A stretch of DNA of 64,000 nt from Phycicoccus sp. M110.8 (GCF_032464895.1 NZ_JAWDIC010000004.1:1-64000), one strand, 5' to 3'. Shown: positions 12,788-22,334, counted from the stretch's first letter. The notes: generated by a model from the letters alone, not told the origin. Made by a program: numbers and translations.

Positions 12788-12827
12788 GAGCCCCGGCGGG
12801 GCGATCTGGGACCCCCGGCCGGGGCTC
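12788..12827. terminator. GC-rich hairpin downstream of glnA
   Basis: A 10-bp stem (12788-12797 with 12818-12827, GAGCCCCGGC) spans a 20-base loop in the gap between glnA and the small acidic gene. There is no T-run, so it may be a second terminator or a leader hairpin of the small gene. Confidence 0.4.
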
Positions 12828-12844
12828 GGCAACACTGACGGTCA

Positions 12845-12860
12845 GGTCCCGTGAGGGACC
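12845..12860 (-). terminator. Short hairpin 6 bases after the glnA stop
   Basis: GGTCCC and GGGACC pair around a 4-base loop immediately downstream of glnA. The stem is short and lacks a T-run. Confidence 0.4.
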
Positions 12861-12866
12861 CTCATG

Positions 12867-14291
12867 TCAGATGTCGTAGTACATCTCGAACTCGTGCGGG
12901 TGCGGGCGGAACCGGATCGGGTCGACCTCGTTCTTGCGCTTCCACTCGATCCAGGTCTCGATGAGGTCCTTGGTGAAGACGTCGCCCTCGAGCAGGAACT
13001 CGTGGTCGGCCTCCAGTGCGTCGAGCACCTCGGGCAGCGAGCCGGGGACCTGCTCGATGGCCTCGTGCTCCTCCGGCGGCAGCTCGTAGAGGTCCTTGTC
13101 GACCGGCTCCGGCGGCTCGATGCGGTTCTTGATGCCGTCGAGGCCGGCCATGAGCATCGCCGAGAACGCCAGGTAGGGGTTCGCCGACGGGTCGGGCACG
13201 CGGAACTCGATGCGCTTGGCCTTCGGGCTGTCACCGGTGATCGGGATGCGCACGCACGCCGAGCGGTTGCGGGCCGAGTAGACCAGGTTGACCGGGGCCT
13301 CGTAGCCGGGCACCAGGCGGTGGTAGGAGTTCACCGTCGGGTTGGTGAAGGCGAGCACCGCGGGGGCGTGCTTGAGCAGGCCGCCGATGTACCAGCGCGC
13401 GAGGTCCGACAGGCCGCCGTAGCCGCGCTCGTCGTAGAACAGCGGCTCGCCGTCCTTCCACAGCGACTGGTGGCTGTGCATGCCGGAGCCGTTGTCACCG
13501 AACAGCGGCTTGGGCATGAAGGTGACGGTCTTGCCGCCCTCCCAGGCCACGTTCTTGATGATGTACTTGAACTTCAGCACGTCGTCCGCGGCCTGCTTCA
13601 GGGTGTTGAAGCGGTAGTTGATCTCCTGCTGGCCCGCGGTGCCGACCTCGTGGTGGGCGCGCTCGACGGACAGCCCGGCAGCGCCCAGCGCCAGCGACAT
13701 CTCGTCGCGCAGGTCGGCGAAGTGGTCGACCGGGGGGACGGGGAAGTAGCCACCCTTGTAGCGGGTCTTGTACCCCTTGTTGCCGCCCTCCTCCTCACGA
13801 CCGGTGTTCCAGGCCGCCTCGACCGAGTCGATGAAGTAGTAGCCGGCGTTCTGCTTGGTCTCGAAGCGCACGTCGTCGAAGACGTAGAACTCGGCCTCGG
13901 CGCCGAAGTACGCGGTGTCGGCGATGCCGGTCGACTTCAGGTAGGCCTCGGCCTTGGCCGCGATGTTGCGCGGGTCCCGGGAGTACTCCTCGTTCGTGAA
14001 CGGGTCCACGATGGAGAAGTTGAGGATGAGCGTCTTCTCCTTCCGGAACGGGTCGAGGTAGGCGCTCGTCGGGTCCGGGATGAGCTTCATGTCGGACTCG
14101 TGGATGGCCTGGAACCCGCGGATCGAGGACCCGTCGAACATCTGGCCGTTCTTCATGAAGTCCGCGTCCACGGTCTCGGCCGGCACGTTGAAGTGCTGCA
14201 TGACGCCGGGCAGGTCGCAGAACCGCACATCGACGAACTTGACGTCCTCGTCCTTGATGAACTTCAGGACCTCGTCAGCGTTGCTGAACAA
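12867..14291 (-). CDS. glnA: Type I glutamine synthetase
   Basis: Glutamine synthetase of 474 residues, the dodecameric type I enzyme that makes glutamine from glutamate, ammonia and ATP. The start is a TTG: the strong site AGGAGG lies 6 bases before it, and the resulting [16 protein letters not shown] matches the usual N-terminus. Visible signatures are FDGSSIRGF, the ATP-site [12 protein letters not shown], and [18 protein letters not shown] contains the tyrosine that is adenylylated in GSI-beta enzymes, so control by GlnE is expected, although glnE is not in the window. A four-half-site GlnR operator lies 70-107 bases upstream, indicating nitrogen control. The gene is divergent from an RDD membrane protein. 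Confidence 0.97.
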   Translation of the reverse strand: MFSNADEVLKFIKDEDVKFVDVRFCDLPGVMQHFNVPAETVDADFMKNGQMFDGSSIRGFQAIHESDMKLIPDPTSAYLDPFRKEKTLILNFSIVDPFTNEEYSRDPRNIAAKAEAYLKSTGIADTAYFGAEAEFYVFDDVRFETKQNAGYYFIDSVEAAWNTGREEEGGNKGYKTRYKGGYFPVPPVDHFADLRDEMSLALGAAGLSVERAHHEVGTAGQQEINYRFNTLKQAADDVLKFKYIIKNVAWEGGKTVTFMPKPLFGDNGSGMHSHQSLWKDGEPLFYDERGYGGLSDLARWYIGGLLKHAPAVLAFTNPTVNSYHRLVPGYEAPVNLVYSARNRSACVRIPITGDSPKAKRIEFRVPDPSANPYLAFSAMLMAGLDGIKNRIEPPEPVDKDLYELPPEEHEAIEQVPGSLPEVLDALEADHEFLLEGDVFTKDLIETWIEWKRKNEVDPIRFRPHPHEFEMYYDI

Positions 14292-14360
14292 TAGGGGCCT
14301 CCTGGTGGTGGTCCGGGCACACGTGCCCGTTGGGGTCGCCACCGACCCTAGCGGGGCAGC

Positions 14361-14398
14361 ATTGCCCGGGCATGACCCGCATGTTTCGCCGGTGTTAC
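14361..14398 (-). promoter_or_regulatory. GlnR operator upstream of glnA
   Basis: Read on the minus strand the site is GTAAC-N6-GAAAC-N6-GTCAT-N6-GCAAT, with half-sites at 14398-14394, 14387-14383, 14376-14372 and 14365-14361. This is the gTnAC/GaAAC array with 11-bp periodicity known for actinobacterial GlnR. It lies 70 bases before the glnA start and 21 bases before the divergent RDD gene. Confidence 0.8.
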
Positions 14399-14418
14399 GC
14401 CGTGAGAGGCTGGTTTCC

Positions 14419-14895
14419 GTGGTCGACCGCAAGGACATCGGCTCCTGGCTCGAGGGGCCGGGCGCACGGTCCGGCGAGCCGTCGGCGCATCCCGGTGAGC
14501 GCCTGGGTATGCCGGCCGGCGGCGCCGGTTCCGTGGGTCGCTTCGGCCGTCGCCTCATCGGCGTCCTCGTCGACTGGGCCGTCTGCCAGCTCATTGCCAG
14601 CGCGCTGTTCCACGTCCCGCTGCCGTTCCGCGGCGTGGCCACCGGGTCGGACTCGTTCGTGCTGCTGGCCGTCTTCGCCGTGGAGAACCTCCTGCTCGTC
14701 GGCACCCTGGGCAGCACCCTCGGCCACCGGCTGGTGGGGCTGCGGGTGGTGTCGCTCGACGGACGGCCCGCCCGGCCGTTCCAGGTGCTCGTGCGCACCG
14801 TCCTGCTGTGCCTCTTCCTCCCGGCGATGTTCTGGGACAAGGACGGCCGCGGCCTGCACGACAAGGCCGCCGGCACCGTCATCGTCCGCACCTGA
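14419..14895 (+). CDS. RDD family membrane protein
   Basis: A 158-residue protein with a soluble N-terminus of about 40 residues followed by an RDD domain. It shows [16 protein letters not shown] and then two to three hydrophobic segments (about 50-70, 78-105 and 125-140), ending in [16 protein letters not shown]. The GTG start at 14419 has a GAGAGG sequence about 9 bases upstream. The frame is open further left, but that part overlaps glnA and the GlnR site. RDD proteins are poorly understood membrane proteins. The placement beside glnA is conserved in mycobacteria (from memory), so the pair may share the intergenic promoter region. Confidence 0.8.
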   Translation: MVDRKDIGSWLEGPGARSGEPSAHPGERLGMPAGGAGSVGRFGRRLIGVLVDWAVCQLIASALFHVPLPFRGVATGSDSFVLLAVFAVENLLLVGTLGSTLGHRLVGLRVVSLDGRPARPFQVLVRTVLLCLFLPAMFWDKDGRGLHDKAAGTVIVRT

Positions 14896-14958
14896 CCCGG
14901 CACCACGGCATACCCCTGACCCCGGCGGCTCACGCCCCGCCACCGCGCAGACCTGGCG

Positions 14959-15564
14959 TCAGCGCCGGACGAGGACCGCGCGGATCCGTTCGGACGCCTC
15001 GCCGAGGATGGCCACGATCTCCCGGCTCTGCTCCGCGGTCACCCCGTGCCGCTTCCAGGCCTCCCGCGCGTCCCGGCGCAGCTGCTGCACTGCCTTCTCC
15101 AGGTCACCGAAGGCCTGGGCGTCACTGGTGGTCCAGCTGCTCCAGGCGTCGCCACCCCCGGCCGGGGTGGCCGTGCGCCTCGCCTCCCGGGCCGCAGCCC
15201 TGAGCTCGGCGCGCAGGTCGCTGGTCTCGCCGCGCACCCGTGAGCGCACCTCTTGCGCGAGCTGGCGCACGGAGTCGTCGAGGTCGACCTGGAGGTGGGC
15301 GAGGTCGTCCTGGCGGGCGCGGACCTCGGCGCGACCCGCGTCGGTGATGCGGTAGACGGCTTTGCGTCCCTCGTCGCTGCGCTCGACGAGGCCTTCCTCC
15401 TCGAGCTTGGCCAGGCGCGGGTACACCGTGCCGGCGCTGGGGGAGTAGAGGCCGTTGAACCGCTGCTCGAGGTCCTGGATCACCTCGTAGCCGTGCCGCG
15501 GCCCGTCGTCGAGGAGGGCGAGCAGGTACAGGCGCAGCTGGCCGTGCGCGAAGACGGGGCTCAC
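14959..15564 (-). CDS. PadR family transcriptional regulator
   Basis: A 201-residue PadR-type repressor. The winged helix occupies residues about 8-85 ([38 protein letters not shown]). The remainder is a long, charged, probably coiled-coil region for dimerisation, longer than in minimal PadR proteins. The GTG start overlaps the stop of the upstream DUF4097 gene by 4 bases, so the two are translationally coupled. The likely targets are the paired 13-bp repeats at 16415-16448 in front of the operon, which would make it autoregulated. The inducer is unknown. Confidence 0.88.
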   Translation of the reverse strand: MSPVFAHGQLRLYLLALLDDGPRHGYEVIQDLEQRFNGLYSPSAGTVYPRLAKLEEEGLVERSDEGRKAVYRITDAGRAEVRARQDDLAHLQVDLDDSVRQLAQEVRSRVRGETSDLRAELRAAAREARRTATPAGGGDAWSSWTTSDAQAFGDLEKAVQQLRRDAREAWKRHGVTAEQSREIVAILGEASERIRAVLVRR

Positions 15565-16388
15565 GCCGGTGCCCCGTCCCCGGCCGTGGCGGCCTGGAGC
15601 ACGACCACGTTCCCGGACACGGCGCTGGCGTCGAGCCGCAGGCCGCGCCCGCCGGAGGTGAGTCGCTGACCGCTGTCCCAGCGGTGCACCTTCTGTCCGT
15701 CGATGACCACCTGCCCGGTGGCCGTGCTGGCCTTGACGTCGTACCCGTCATGCGGCGCGCGCACCGTGACATCGCCGGAGACCGAGTGCGACGCGATCCG
15801 CGACGCGGGGTTGGACAGGTCGAGCGTGACGTCCCCGCTGACGGTGTTGATGTCGACCTCGGGCAGGTCGCTGGCCTGGGCGGTGACCGCTCCCGAGACG
15901 CTGTTGACGCGCAGCGGTCCGCGAAGTTGGCCGCACTCGACCTCACCGGAGACGGTGTTGACGTCAACGGCGCCGGCGATGTCGTCGAGGGTGATCGTCC
16001 CCGAGACGGTGTTGACCCGGGCGGGGGAGCGCAGCCCGGCGAGCAGCCCGCTCGCGCTCACCGTGCCGACGGTCGCCCTGGCGTCCTCGGGCACCGAGAT
16101 GCTGAGCGTCACCCGGTTGCGATCCGGGAGGGTGACCCACTGCCGGAGCTTGCCCAGCACGCCCTCGCCCTCGGAGCCATGCGTGATCTTCAGCAGGGTG
16201 CCGTCCCAGGTCACCCTCAGGGGCGTGCCCTCGATGGCGGACACCTCGACCCGGGCCGTCGGGGAGTCGCTGTGGGTGACCACGTCCACGTGGCCTCCGA
16301 CGACCCCCACCTTGAGCTCGCGTACCCGCTCACCGTCGCCACCGATGTCGAGCACCCGCGGGTTCTCGACCAGCCATTCCTGCGCCAT
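15561..16388 (-). CDS. DUF4097 family beta-helix protein
   Basis: A 275-residue protein in the DUF4097 family of putative adhesin-like beta-helix proteins. Successive turns carry near-identical NTVSG or SVSG motifs (VNTVSGTITL, VNTVSGEVEC, VNSVSGAVTA, INTVSGDVTL, SHSVSGDVTV), which would stack as parallel beta-strands. No signal peptide or transmembrane helix is visible, so despite the adhesin label it is probably cytoplasmic. The ATG at 16388 has AAGGAAGG upstream; the frame extends a few codons further but without support. It forms a two-gene operon with the PadR regulator downstream, a pairing common in actinobacteria and Firmicutes. Its biochemical role is unknown. Confidence 0.82.
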   Translation of the reverse strand: MAQEWLVENPRVLDIGGDGERVRELKVGVVGGHVDVVTHSDSPTARVEVSAIEGTPLRVTWDGTLLKITHGSEGEGVLGKLRQWVTLPDRNRVTLSISVPEDARATVGTVSASGLLAGLRSPARVNTVSGTITLDDIAGAVDVNTVSGEVECGQLRGPLRVNSVSGAVTAQASDLPEVDINTVSGDVTLDLSNPASRIASHSVSGDVTVRAPHDGYDVKASTATGQVVIDGQKVHRWDSGQRLTSGGRGLRLDASAVSGNVVVLQAATAGDGAPA

Positions 16389-16414
16389 CGTCCGATCCTT
16401 CCTTTGACCAATCG

Positions 16415-16448
16415 CGTTATATCGCGTCGTAAACACGTTATATCGCGT
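16415..16448. promoter_or_regulatory. Tandem candidate PadR operator
   Basis: Two identical copies of CGTTATATCGCGT (16415-16427 and 16436-16448) lie 21 bp apart, two helical turns, 27-60 bases before the DUF4097 start. The core TATATCGCG is AT-rich against a GC-rich background. Assignment to the PadR encoded in the operon is by position. Confidence 0.65.
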
Positions 16449-16551
16449 ATGCCGCCAACCGCAAGTCCCGAGCTCGGGGCGGCCCCCGGGCGGTCCGCGG
16501 CGTCGGCCCGGGGGATGTAAGCGCTGACAAGGTCACGAACAGGTCACGAAA

Positions 16552-16565
16552 TGGGATCGCTCCCA
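16552..16565. promoter_or_regulatory. CebR box 1
   Basis: TGGGATCGCTCCCA differs at one base from the CebR consensus TGGGAGCGCTCCCA. It lies about 86 bases before cebE. A weaker AGCGCT core is present at 16520-16525. Confidence 0.75.
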
Positions 16566-16607
16566 CGCACACTCTTGACCGCCGCACCCGGCATACGGCT
16601 CCATTCT

Positions 16608-16621
16608 CGGGAGCGCTCCCA
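16608..16621. promoter_or_regulatory. CebR box 2
   Basis: CGGGAGCGCTCCCA matches the CebR consensus at 13 of 14 positions and contains the perfect palindrome GGGAGCGCTCCC. It lies 29 bases before cebE and 56 bp from box 1. TTGACC at 16575-16580, between the boxes, is a possible -35 element. Confidence 0.8.
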
Positions 16622-16650
16622 GAGAGGGGGCCCGACGGAAAGGTGCAACG

Positions 16651-17952
16651 GTGCACATCCCCTCGCGCAGGCTGATCGGGTCAGCCGCACTTCTCGCAAC
16701 GGTCGCCCTCTCCACCGCCGCGTGCGGTGGCAACGACGGGGGCGCCGGCTCCGCCGGCAAGGAGAAGATCACCCTCCGGGTGAGCACCTTCGGCAAGTTC
16801 GGCTACACCGACCTCTACAAGCAGTACATGAAGGACCACCCCAACGTGACCGTCGTCGAGACGGCAGAGGGTGACCTCGGCAAGTACAACACCCAGCTGA
16901 TCCAGCGGATCGCGGCCGGCTCCGGCGCAGGGGACGTCGTCGCCCTCGAGGAGGGCCAGATCGTCAACTTCGTGCAGAGCGCGGACAAGTTCGTCAACCT
17001 GCAGGACTACGGCAGCAACGACCTCAAGGGCAACTTCCTCCCGTGGAAGTACGCCAACGCGACCACGGCCGACGGCAAGACCACGATCGGCCTCGGCACC
17101 GACGTCGGCGGCCTGGCCATGTGCTACCGCCGTGACCTGTTCCAGAAGGCGGGGCTGCCGACCGACCGCACCGAGGTGGCCAAGCTCTGGCCGACGTGGG
17201 ACGACTACATCGCCACCGGCAAGCGCTACGAGGCCGGGATCAAGGACCCCAAGTCGCACTTCGTCGACAGCGCCACCAACACCTACAACTCGATCCTCAT
17301 GCAGTCCTCCGACCACACCTACTTCGACCGCGACGAGAAGCTCGTCATCGACTCGAACCCCGGTGTGAAGGCGGCCTGGGACGAGAGCCTGAAGATGGTC
17401 GACTCGGGCCTGTCGGCCAAGCTCAAGTCGTTCTCCCCGGAGTGGAACGCCGGGTTCAAGAGCGGGTCGTTCGCGACGCTCGCCTGCCCCGCCTGGATGA
17501 CCGGCTACATCAAGGACCAGGCCGGTGCCGAGAACAGCGGCAAGTGGGACATCACCACCGTCCCCGGCGGTGGCGGCAACTGGGGTGGCTCCTGGCTCGG
17601 CGTCCCGAAGCAGAGCAAGCACCAGAAGGAGGCCGTCGACCTCGCCAAGTTCCTCACGAGCGGGTCCAGCCAGCTCGCCGCCTTCAAGGCGGTCGGCAAC
17701 CTGCCCTCGAACCCGACGCTGTACACCGACCCGGCCCTGAAGGACGCGACGAACGAGTACTTCAACAACGCGCCCGTGGGTGAGCTCTTCGTGGCCGGTG
17801 CGGCCAACCTCAAGCCGGTCTTCCTCGGCGCGAAGAACCAGCCCGTGCGCGACGCGGTCGAGAACGCCATGCGCAGCGTCGAGGGCGGCCAGCGCAGTGC
17901 CGCGGACGGCTGGAAGGAAGCCGTGTCGGCCGCCGAGAAGGCCGCGAAGTAG
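16651..17952 (+). CDS. cebE: Cellobiose ABC transporter substrate-binding lipoprotein
   Basis: A 433-residue extracytoplasmic sugar-binding protein. The N-terminal lipoprotein signal ends at a lipobox, LSTAAC, with Cys near residue 25. The rest matches family 1 solute-binding proteins (KITLRVSTFGKFGYT near the start; DVVALEEGQIVNF; FATLACPAWMTGYIKD). The GTG start has GGAAAGG about 10 bases upstream. It is the first gene of cebE-cebF-cebG-bglC-cebR, and two CebR boxes in front indicate cellobiose induction. The specificity is inferred from the operon and the boxes. No ATPase gene is present, as is usual for CebEFG systems, which use a shared MsiK-type ATPase. Confidence 0.9.
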   Translation: MHIPSRRLIGSAALLATVALSTAACGGNDGGAGSAGKEKITLRVSTFGKFGYTDLYKQYMKDHPNVTVVETAEGDLGKYNTQLIQRIAAGSGAGDVVALEEGQIVNFVQSADKFVNLQDYGSNDLKGNFLPWKYANATTADGKTTIGLGTDVGGLAMCYRRDLFQKAGLPTDRTEVAKLWPTWDDYIATGKRYEAGIKDPKSHFVDSATNTYNSILMQSSDHTYFDRDEKLVIDSNPGVKAAWDESLKMVDSGLSAKLKSFSPEWNAGFKSGSFATLACPAWMTGYIKDQAGAENSGKWDITTVPGGGGNWGGSWLGVPKQSKHQKEAVDLAKFLTSGSSQLAAFKAVGNLPSNPTLYTDPALKDATNEYFNNAPVGELFVAGAANLKPVFLGAKNQPVRDAVENAMRSVEGGQRSAADGWKEAVSAAEKAAK

Positions 17953-17958
17953 CCCTCC

Positions 17959-18918
17959 GTGACCTCGACGACTGCAGCACCCACGGCGCCACCGGGCACG
18001 GACCCGGCCCGGTGGCGCCGCTGGGCGCGTCGCGCCGACGCCGGACTGACGCCCTACGCGATGGTGTCGCCGTTCTTCATCCTGTTCGCGGTCTTCGGCC
18101 TCTTCCCGCTGCTCTACACGGCATGGGTGAGCACCCACGACTGGAGCCTGCTGGCGGGGGACCAGGGCTGGGTGGGCCTGGGCAACTACGCCGAGCTCCT
18201 GCAGGACTCGGACTTCTGGAACGCCATGCTCAACACCTTCGCGATGTTCGTCATCGCGACGGTGCCGCAGCTGGTGCTGGCCATGGTCCTGGCCCAGATG
18301 CTGAACTCGCGGCTGCGGGCGGCGACGTTATGGCGGATGGGGATCCTGCTGCCCAACGTCACGTCGGTGGCCGCCGTCGGGATCATCTTCACGCTGATGT
18401 TCAGCCGTGACTTCGGCCTGTTCAACTGGCTGCTCGGGCACGTCGGCGTCGACCCCATCGCCTGGCAGGACCACCGCTGGTCGAGCTGGATCGCGATCTC
18501 CACGATGGTCGACTGGCGCTGGACCGGCTACAACGCCCTGATCCTGCTCGCTGCGCTGCAGTCGGTGCCCACCGAGATCTACGAGGCGGCGCGCATCGAC
18601 GGGGCGAACGGCTGGCGCACGTTCTGGTCGATCACCGTGCCGATGCTGCGACCGACCCTCATCTTCGTCACGATCGTCGCCACCATCGGCGGGACCCAGC
18701 TGTTCACCGAGCCCCTGCTCTTCAACCCCGGGGCGAACTCGATCAACGGCGGCACGACCGGCCAGTTCCAGACCGCCGCGATGTACCTCGTGCAGAACGC
18801 CTTCACCGGCCAGCGCTTCGGGTACGCCGCGACGATCGCGTGGGTGCTGTTCCTGTTCATCGCCGCCTTCTCGGCAGTCAACGTGCTGCTGCTGCGACGC
18901 ATCCGGTCGGCGGAGTGA
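17959..18918 (+). CDS. cebF: Cellobiose ABC transporter permease CebF
   Basis: A 319-residue inner-membrane permease of the MalF type with six predicted helices. The first is PYAMVSPFFILFAVFGLFPL, after a hydrophilic N-terminus. The EAA loop that contacts the ATPase is visible as EIYEAARIDGANGWRTFWSI followed by TVPMLRP. The GTG start lies 6 bases after the cebE stop, so the genes are in one transcript. It pairs with CebG to form the channel. Confidence 0.9.
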   Translation: MTSTTAAPTAPPGTDPARWRRWARRADAGLTPYAMVSPFFILFAVFGLFPLLYTAWVSTHDWSLLAGDQGWVGLGNYAELLQDSDFWNAMLNTFAMFVIATVPQLVLAMVLAQMLNSRLRAATLWRMGILLPNVTSVAAVGIIFTLMFSRDFGLFNWLLGHVGVDPIAWQDHRWSSWIAISTMVDWRWTGYNALILLAALQSVPTEIYEAARIDGANGWRTFWSITVPMLRPTLIFVTIVATIGGTQLFTEPLLFNPGANSINGGTTGQFQTAAMYLVQNAFTGQRFGYAATIAWVLFLFIAAFSAVNVLLLRRIRSAE

Positions 18919-18925
18919 GGACACC

Positions 18926-19891
18926 ATGACCCAGACCCAGGTCCCCGCCGTGGTGCCCGCCGCGAGCGGAACCGAGCCCACGGCACACCAGGCCCGCGCA
19001 GGCCTGCGGCGCCGCAGGGGCCTGCGCCCGCCGAGGTCTCTCGGCGCTGCCGCCTCGCGCAGCACCGGTGCGACGCCGGCGAGCCGGCTCGTCTACCTCT
19101 GCCTCGCGGTGTCGGTGCTGCTGTCGGCCGGGCCGCTCTACTACATGGTCGTCATGGCGTCGCGGCCCAACAGCGACATCTCCTCGATCCCGCCGCCGCT
19201 GACGCCGGGCGGCGAGCTCGGCACCAACATCTCGCGCGTCTTCGCCAACCAGGACGTGCTGTTCGGCCGAGCCATGCTCAACTCGTTGCTGGTGGCCGGT
19301 GCCGCGACCGTGTCGGTCGTCGTGCTGTCCTCGCTCGCCGGGTTCGCGTTCGCCAAGCTGCAGTTCCGGGGCCGGAACGCGCTGCTGCTCGTCGTCGTGG
19401 CGACGATGATGGTGCCGGTCCAGCTCGGCCTGGTCCCGCTCTACATGCTCATGTCGAAGCTCGGCCTCGCCGGGACACTGTGGTCTGCGCTGCTGCCGTT
19501 CCTCGTCAGCGGGTTCGGCGTGTTCATGATGCGGCAGTACGCCGCCCAGTCGATCCCCACCGAGCTCATCGAGGCGGCGCGGGTCGACGGCGCGTCGACG
19601 ACGCGGATCTTCTTCTCCGTCGTCTTCCCGGTGCTGCGACCTGCGGCCGCGGTGCTCGGCCTGCTGACGTTCATGGAGCGGTGGAACGACTTCCTGTGGC
19701 CCTACCTGACCCTCGACGCGGACCACCCCACGGTGCAGGTGGCGCTCTCGCGGCTCTCGGGTGGCTACTACACCGACCAGGCGCTCGTCATGGCCGGGAC
19801 CCTGCTGGGGACCCTGCCGCTCGTCGTGGTCTTCATCGTTTTCGGCCGCCAGATCATCGGCGGCATCATGCAGGGCGGAGTCAAAGGATGA
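18926..19891 (+). CDS. cebG: Cellobiose ABC transporter permease CebG
   Basis: A 321-residue inner-membrane permease of the MalG type. An N-terminal extension of about 55 residues rich in Arg and Ala precedes the first helix ([20 protein letters not shown]). The EAA loop reads [20 protein letters not shown], followed by VFPVLRP. Its ATG lies 7 bases after the cebF stop, and its own stop overlaps the bglC start (ATGA), so translation is coupled along the operon. Confidence 0.9.
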   Translation: MTQTQVPAVVPAASGTEPTAHQARAGLRRRRGLRPPRSLGAAASRSTGATPASRLVYLCLAVSVLLSAGPLYYMVVMASRPNSDISSIPPPLTPGGELGTNISRVFANQDVLFGRAMLNSLLVAGAATVSVVVLSSLAGFAFAKLQFRGRNALLLVVVATMMVPVQLGLVPLYMLMSKLGLAGTLWSALLPFLVSGFGVFMMRQYAAQSIPTELIEAARVDGASTTRIFFSVVFPVLRPAAAVLGLLTFMERWNDFLWPYLTLDADHPTVQVALSRLSGGYYTDQALVMAGTLLGTLPLVVVFIVFGRQIIGGIMQGGVKG

Positions 19892-21264
19892 CCATGACCG
19901 GACAGGACCCCTCGAAGCGAACCCCACTGATGCGCAACGCATTCCCCACGGACTTCACGTGGGGCGTGGCGACGTCGAGCTACCAGATCGAGGGCGGCAC
20001 GAAGGAGGACGGCCGCGGCCCATCGATCTGGGACACCTTCTCCGGCACCCCCGGACGTGTGGTCGACGGGGACACCGGCGAGGTGGCCGTCGAGCACTTC
20101 CACCGGTACGAGGAGGACGTCGCGCTCATGGCCGACCTCGGCGTCGAGGCCTACCGGTTCTCGGTGGCGTGGCCGCGCGTGCAGCCGACCGGCTCGGGCC
20201 CGGTGAACGTCGCGGGGCTGGACTTCTACGACCGCCTCGTCGACGCGCTCCTCGCCCGCGGCATCGCCCCGTGGGCGACGCTCTACCACTGGGACCTGCC
20301 GCAGCCGCTCGAGGACGCGGGGGGCTGGCCGGTGCGTGACACGGCCGAGCGGTTCGCCGAGTATGCCGGGCACGTCGCCCGGGCGCTGGGGGACCGGGTG
20401 GGCCACTTCATCACCCTCAACGAGCCGTGGTGCTCGGCCTTCCTCGGCTACGGCAGCGGCCGGCACGCCCCCGGCCGGTCGGACCCCGCCGACGCCCTGG
20501 CGGCCTCGCACCACCTGCTGCTCGGCCACGGGCTGGCGGTCCAGGCGATCCGGGCCGCGGCCCCCGAGGCGCAGGTCGGCGTCACCCTCAACCTCTACCC
20601 GGTCGACGGCGCCCACGACGGCCACGGGGTGGCGGATGCCGTGCGCCGGGTCGACGGCCTCGCCAACCGCTGGTTCCTCGACCCGGTGCTGCGCGGCGCA
20701 TACCCGAAGGACGTCGTCGAGGACGTGCGGCACCTGAGCGACCTCGCCTTCGTCCGCGACGGCGACCTCGACGTCGTCTCGGCGCCCCTGGACTTCCTCG
20801 GCGTCAACTACTACACCCGCCACGTGGTGGCTCCCGGCGCCTTCCCCGGCACCGTGGACGTCGACTTCCAGGGGCGCGGCATGCCGACCACGGCCATGGG
20901 CTGGGAGGTCGACCCCGACGGGCTGTTCGACATCCTCACCCGGGTGACGCGCGACTACGGCGACCTGCCCCTGGTCCTGACGGAGAACGGTGCGGCGTTC
21001 GAGGACGTCCTCGTCGACGGGCGCGTGCACGACGAGCAGCGCGTGGAGTTCCTGCGCGGTCACCTCGACGCCGGCCGCCGGGCCGTCGAGGCCGGGGTCC
21101 CACTGGCGGGGTACTTCGCCTGGTCGCTCATGGACAACTTCGAGTGGGCGGAGGGGTACGCCAAGCGTTTCGGGCTGGTGCACGTCGACTTCCGCACGCA
21201 GGAGCGCACGGTCAAGGACAGCGGACGGTGGTACTCGGAGTTCCTGACCGGCACGCCATACTGA
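19888..21264 (+). CDS. bglC: GH1 beta-glucosidase BglC
   Basis: A 458-residue glycoside hydrolase family 1 enzyme, cytoplasmic with no signal peptide, expected to split imported cellobiose into glucose. The acid/base Glu is in TLNEPW, the nucleophile Glu in LTENGAAF, and the aglycone-site segment reads [13 protein letters not shown]. The N-terminal GH1 signature is [14 protein letters not shown]. The ATG overlaps the cebG stop by 4 bases; a second ATG two codons later is possible. Its position between the permeases and cebR is that of bglC in Streptomyces ceb clusters. Hydrolysis of cellobiose normally removes the inducer and so resets CebR. Confidence 0.92.
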   Translation: MTMTGQDPSKRTPLMRNAFPTDFTWGVATSSYQIEGGTKEDGRGPSIWDTFSGTPGRVVDGDTGEVAVEHFHRYEEDVALMADLGVEAYRFSVAWPRVQPTGSGPVNVAGLDFYDRLVDALLARGIAPWATLYHWDLPQPLEDAGGWPVRDTAERFAEYAGHVARALGDRVGHFITLNEPWCSAFLGYGSGRHAPGRSDPADALAASHHLLLGHGLAVQAIRAAAPEAQVGVTLNLYPVDGAHDGHGVADAVRRVDGLANRWFLDPVLRGAYPKDVVEDVRHLSDLAFVRDGDLDVVSAPLDFLGVNYYTRHVVAPGAFPGTVDVDFQGRGMPTTAMGWEVDPDGLFDILTRVTRDYGDLPLVLTENGAAFEDVLVDGRVHDEQRVEFLRGHLDAGRRAVEAGVPLAGYFAWSLMDNFEWAEGYAKRFGLVHVDFRTQERTVKDSGRWYSEFLTGTPY

Positions 21265-21269
21265 CGCCC

Positions 21270-22295
21270 ATGAGCAGTGCGCACGGTGGCCAGCCCACCC
21301 TCGAGGAGGTCGCCACCCGTGCGGGGGTGGGCCGGGGCACCGTTTCGCGCGTCATCAACGGGTCACCGCAGGTCTCCGAGCGCACCCGCGCCCGCGTGAT
21401 GCAGGCGGTGAGCGACCTCGGCTACGTGCCCAACATGGCTGCCCGGGCCCTCGTCACGCGCAGGACGGGTGCGATCGCGCTGGTGATCTCCGAGCCGGAG
21501 GAGCGCATCTTCGGCGAGCCGTTCTTCGCCGGGGTGGTGCGGGGCATCACGACGGTCGTGGGGGAGTCCTCCCGCCAGCTCGTGCTCGCCCTCGTGCAGA
21601 ACCGCGACCAGGCCGAGCGGCTCGACAGCTACCTCACGCCGCAGCACGTCGACGGCGTCCTCGTGCTGTCTGCCCACGACAGCGACACGCTCCCGGGGCG
21701 GATCCAGGGGCGGGGTCTGCCGATCGTCCTGTGTGGCCGGCCGACGACCGAGCAGGGCCTCAGCTGGGTCGACGTCGACAACGTCGGCGGGGCGCGGGCC
21801 GCGGTCGCGCACCTGCTGGCCGAAGGGCGCCGCACCGTGGGGCTGATCGCCGGGCCGCAGGACATGATCGCCGGGCGCGACCGCCTCGAGGGCTACCAGC
21901 AGGCGCTGCGCGACGCCGGCGTCGGTGTCGACGACGGCCTCGTCGAGACCGGTGACTTCACCGAGGCCAGCGGGGCCACCGCGATGCGGGCGCTGCTGGC
22001 GCGCCACCCCGAGGTCGACGCCGTGTTCGCGGCGAGCGACCTCATGGCGCTCGGTGCCATCCGGGTGCTGCGGGAGGCGGGACGCTCGGTGCCGGGGGAC
22101 GTGGCGGTGGTCGGGTTCGACGACGGCCCCGTCGCCGCGGTCGCCGAGCCGGCGCTCACGACGGTGCACCAGCCGATGGAGCAGCTCGGGCGCGAGATGG
22201 CGACGATGCTGCTGTCGCGGATCAACGGCGGCGGGGACACAGGCCCCTCACACGTCGTGCTCGACACGCATCTGGTCACCCGCGCCTCCGCCTGA
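21270..22295 (+). CDS. cebR: LacI-family cellobiose regulator CebR
   Basis: A 341-residue LacI-family repressor. The helix-turn-helix is TLEEVATRAGVGRGTVSRVI (about residues 10-29), with the hinge helix PNMAARALVTRRTGAIAL. The periplasmic-binding-like sensor follows (DVDNVGGARAAVAHLL, GPQDMIAGRDRLEGY, GDVAVVGFDDGP). The start lies 5 bases after bglC, at the end of the operon it should control. The two 14-bp palindromes before cebE match the known CebR site, so autoregulation by cellobiose-relieved repression is likely. The name rests on context plus operator match. Confidence 0.88.
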   Translation: MSSAHGGQPTLEEVATRAGVGRGTVSRVINGSPQVSERTRARVMQAVSDLGYVPNMAARALVTRRTGAIALVISEPEERIFGEPFFAGVVRGITTVVGESSRQLVLALVQNRDQAERLDSYLTPQHVDGVLVLSAHDSDTLPGRIQGRGLPIVLCGRPTTEQGLSWVDVDNVGGARAAVAHLLAEGRRTVGLIAGPQDMIAGRDRLEGYQQALRDAGVGVDDGLVETGDFTEASGATAMRALLARHPEVDAVFAASDLMALGAIRVLREAGRSVPGDVAVVGFDDGPVAAVAEPALTTVHQPMEQLGREMATMLLSRINGGGDTGPSHVVLDTHLVTRASA

Positions 22296-22334
22296 GCGCG
22301 CGTGGGGGATGCCGGCCTCCTCCAGCCCTTCACG

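Noticed and set aside
14909-14958. Additional gene between the RDD gene and padR
   Set aside because: Only about 60 bases separate two convergent stops and no start or ribosome site is present.
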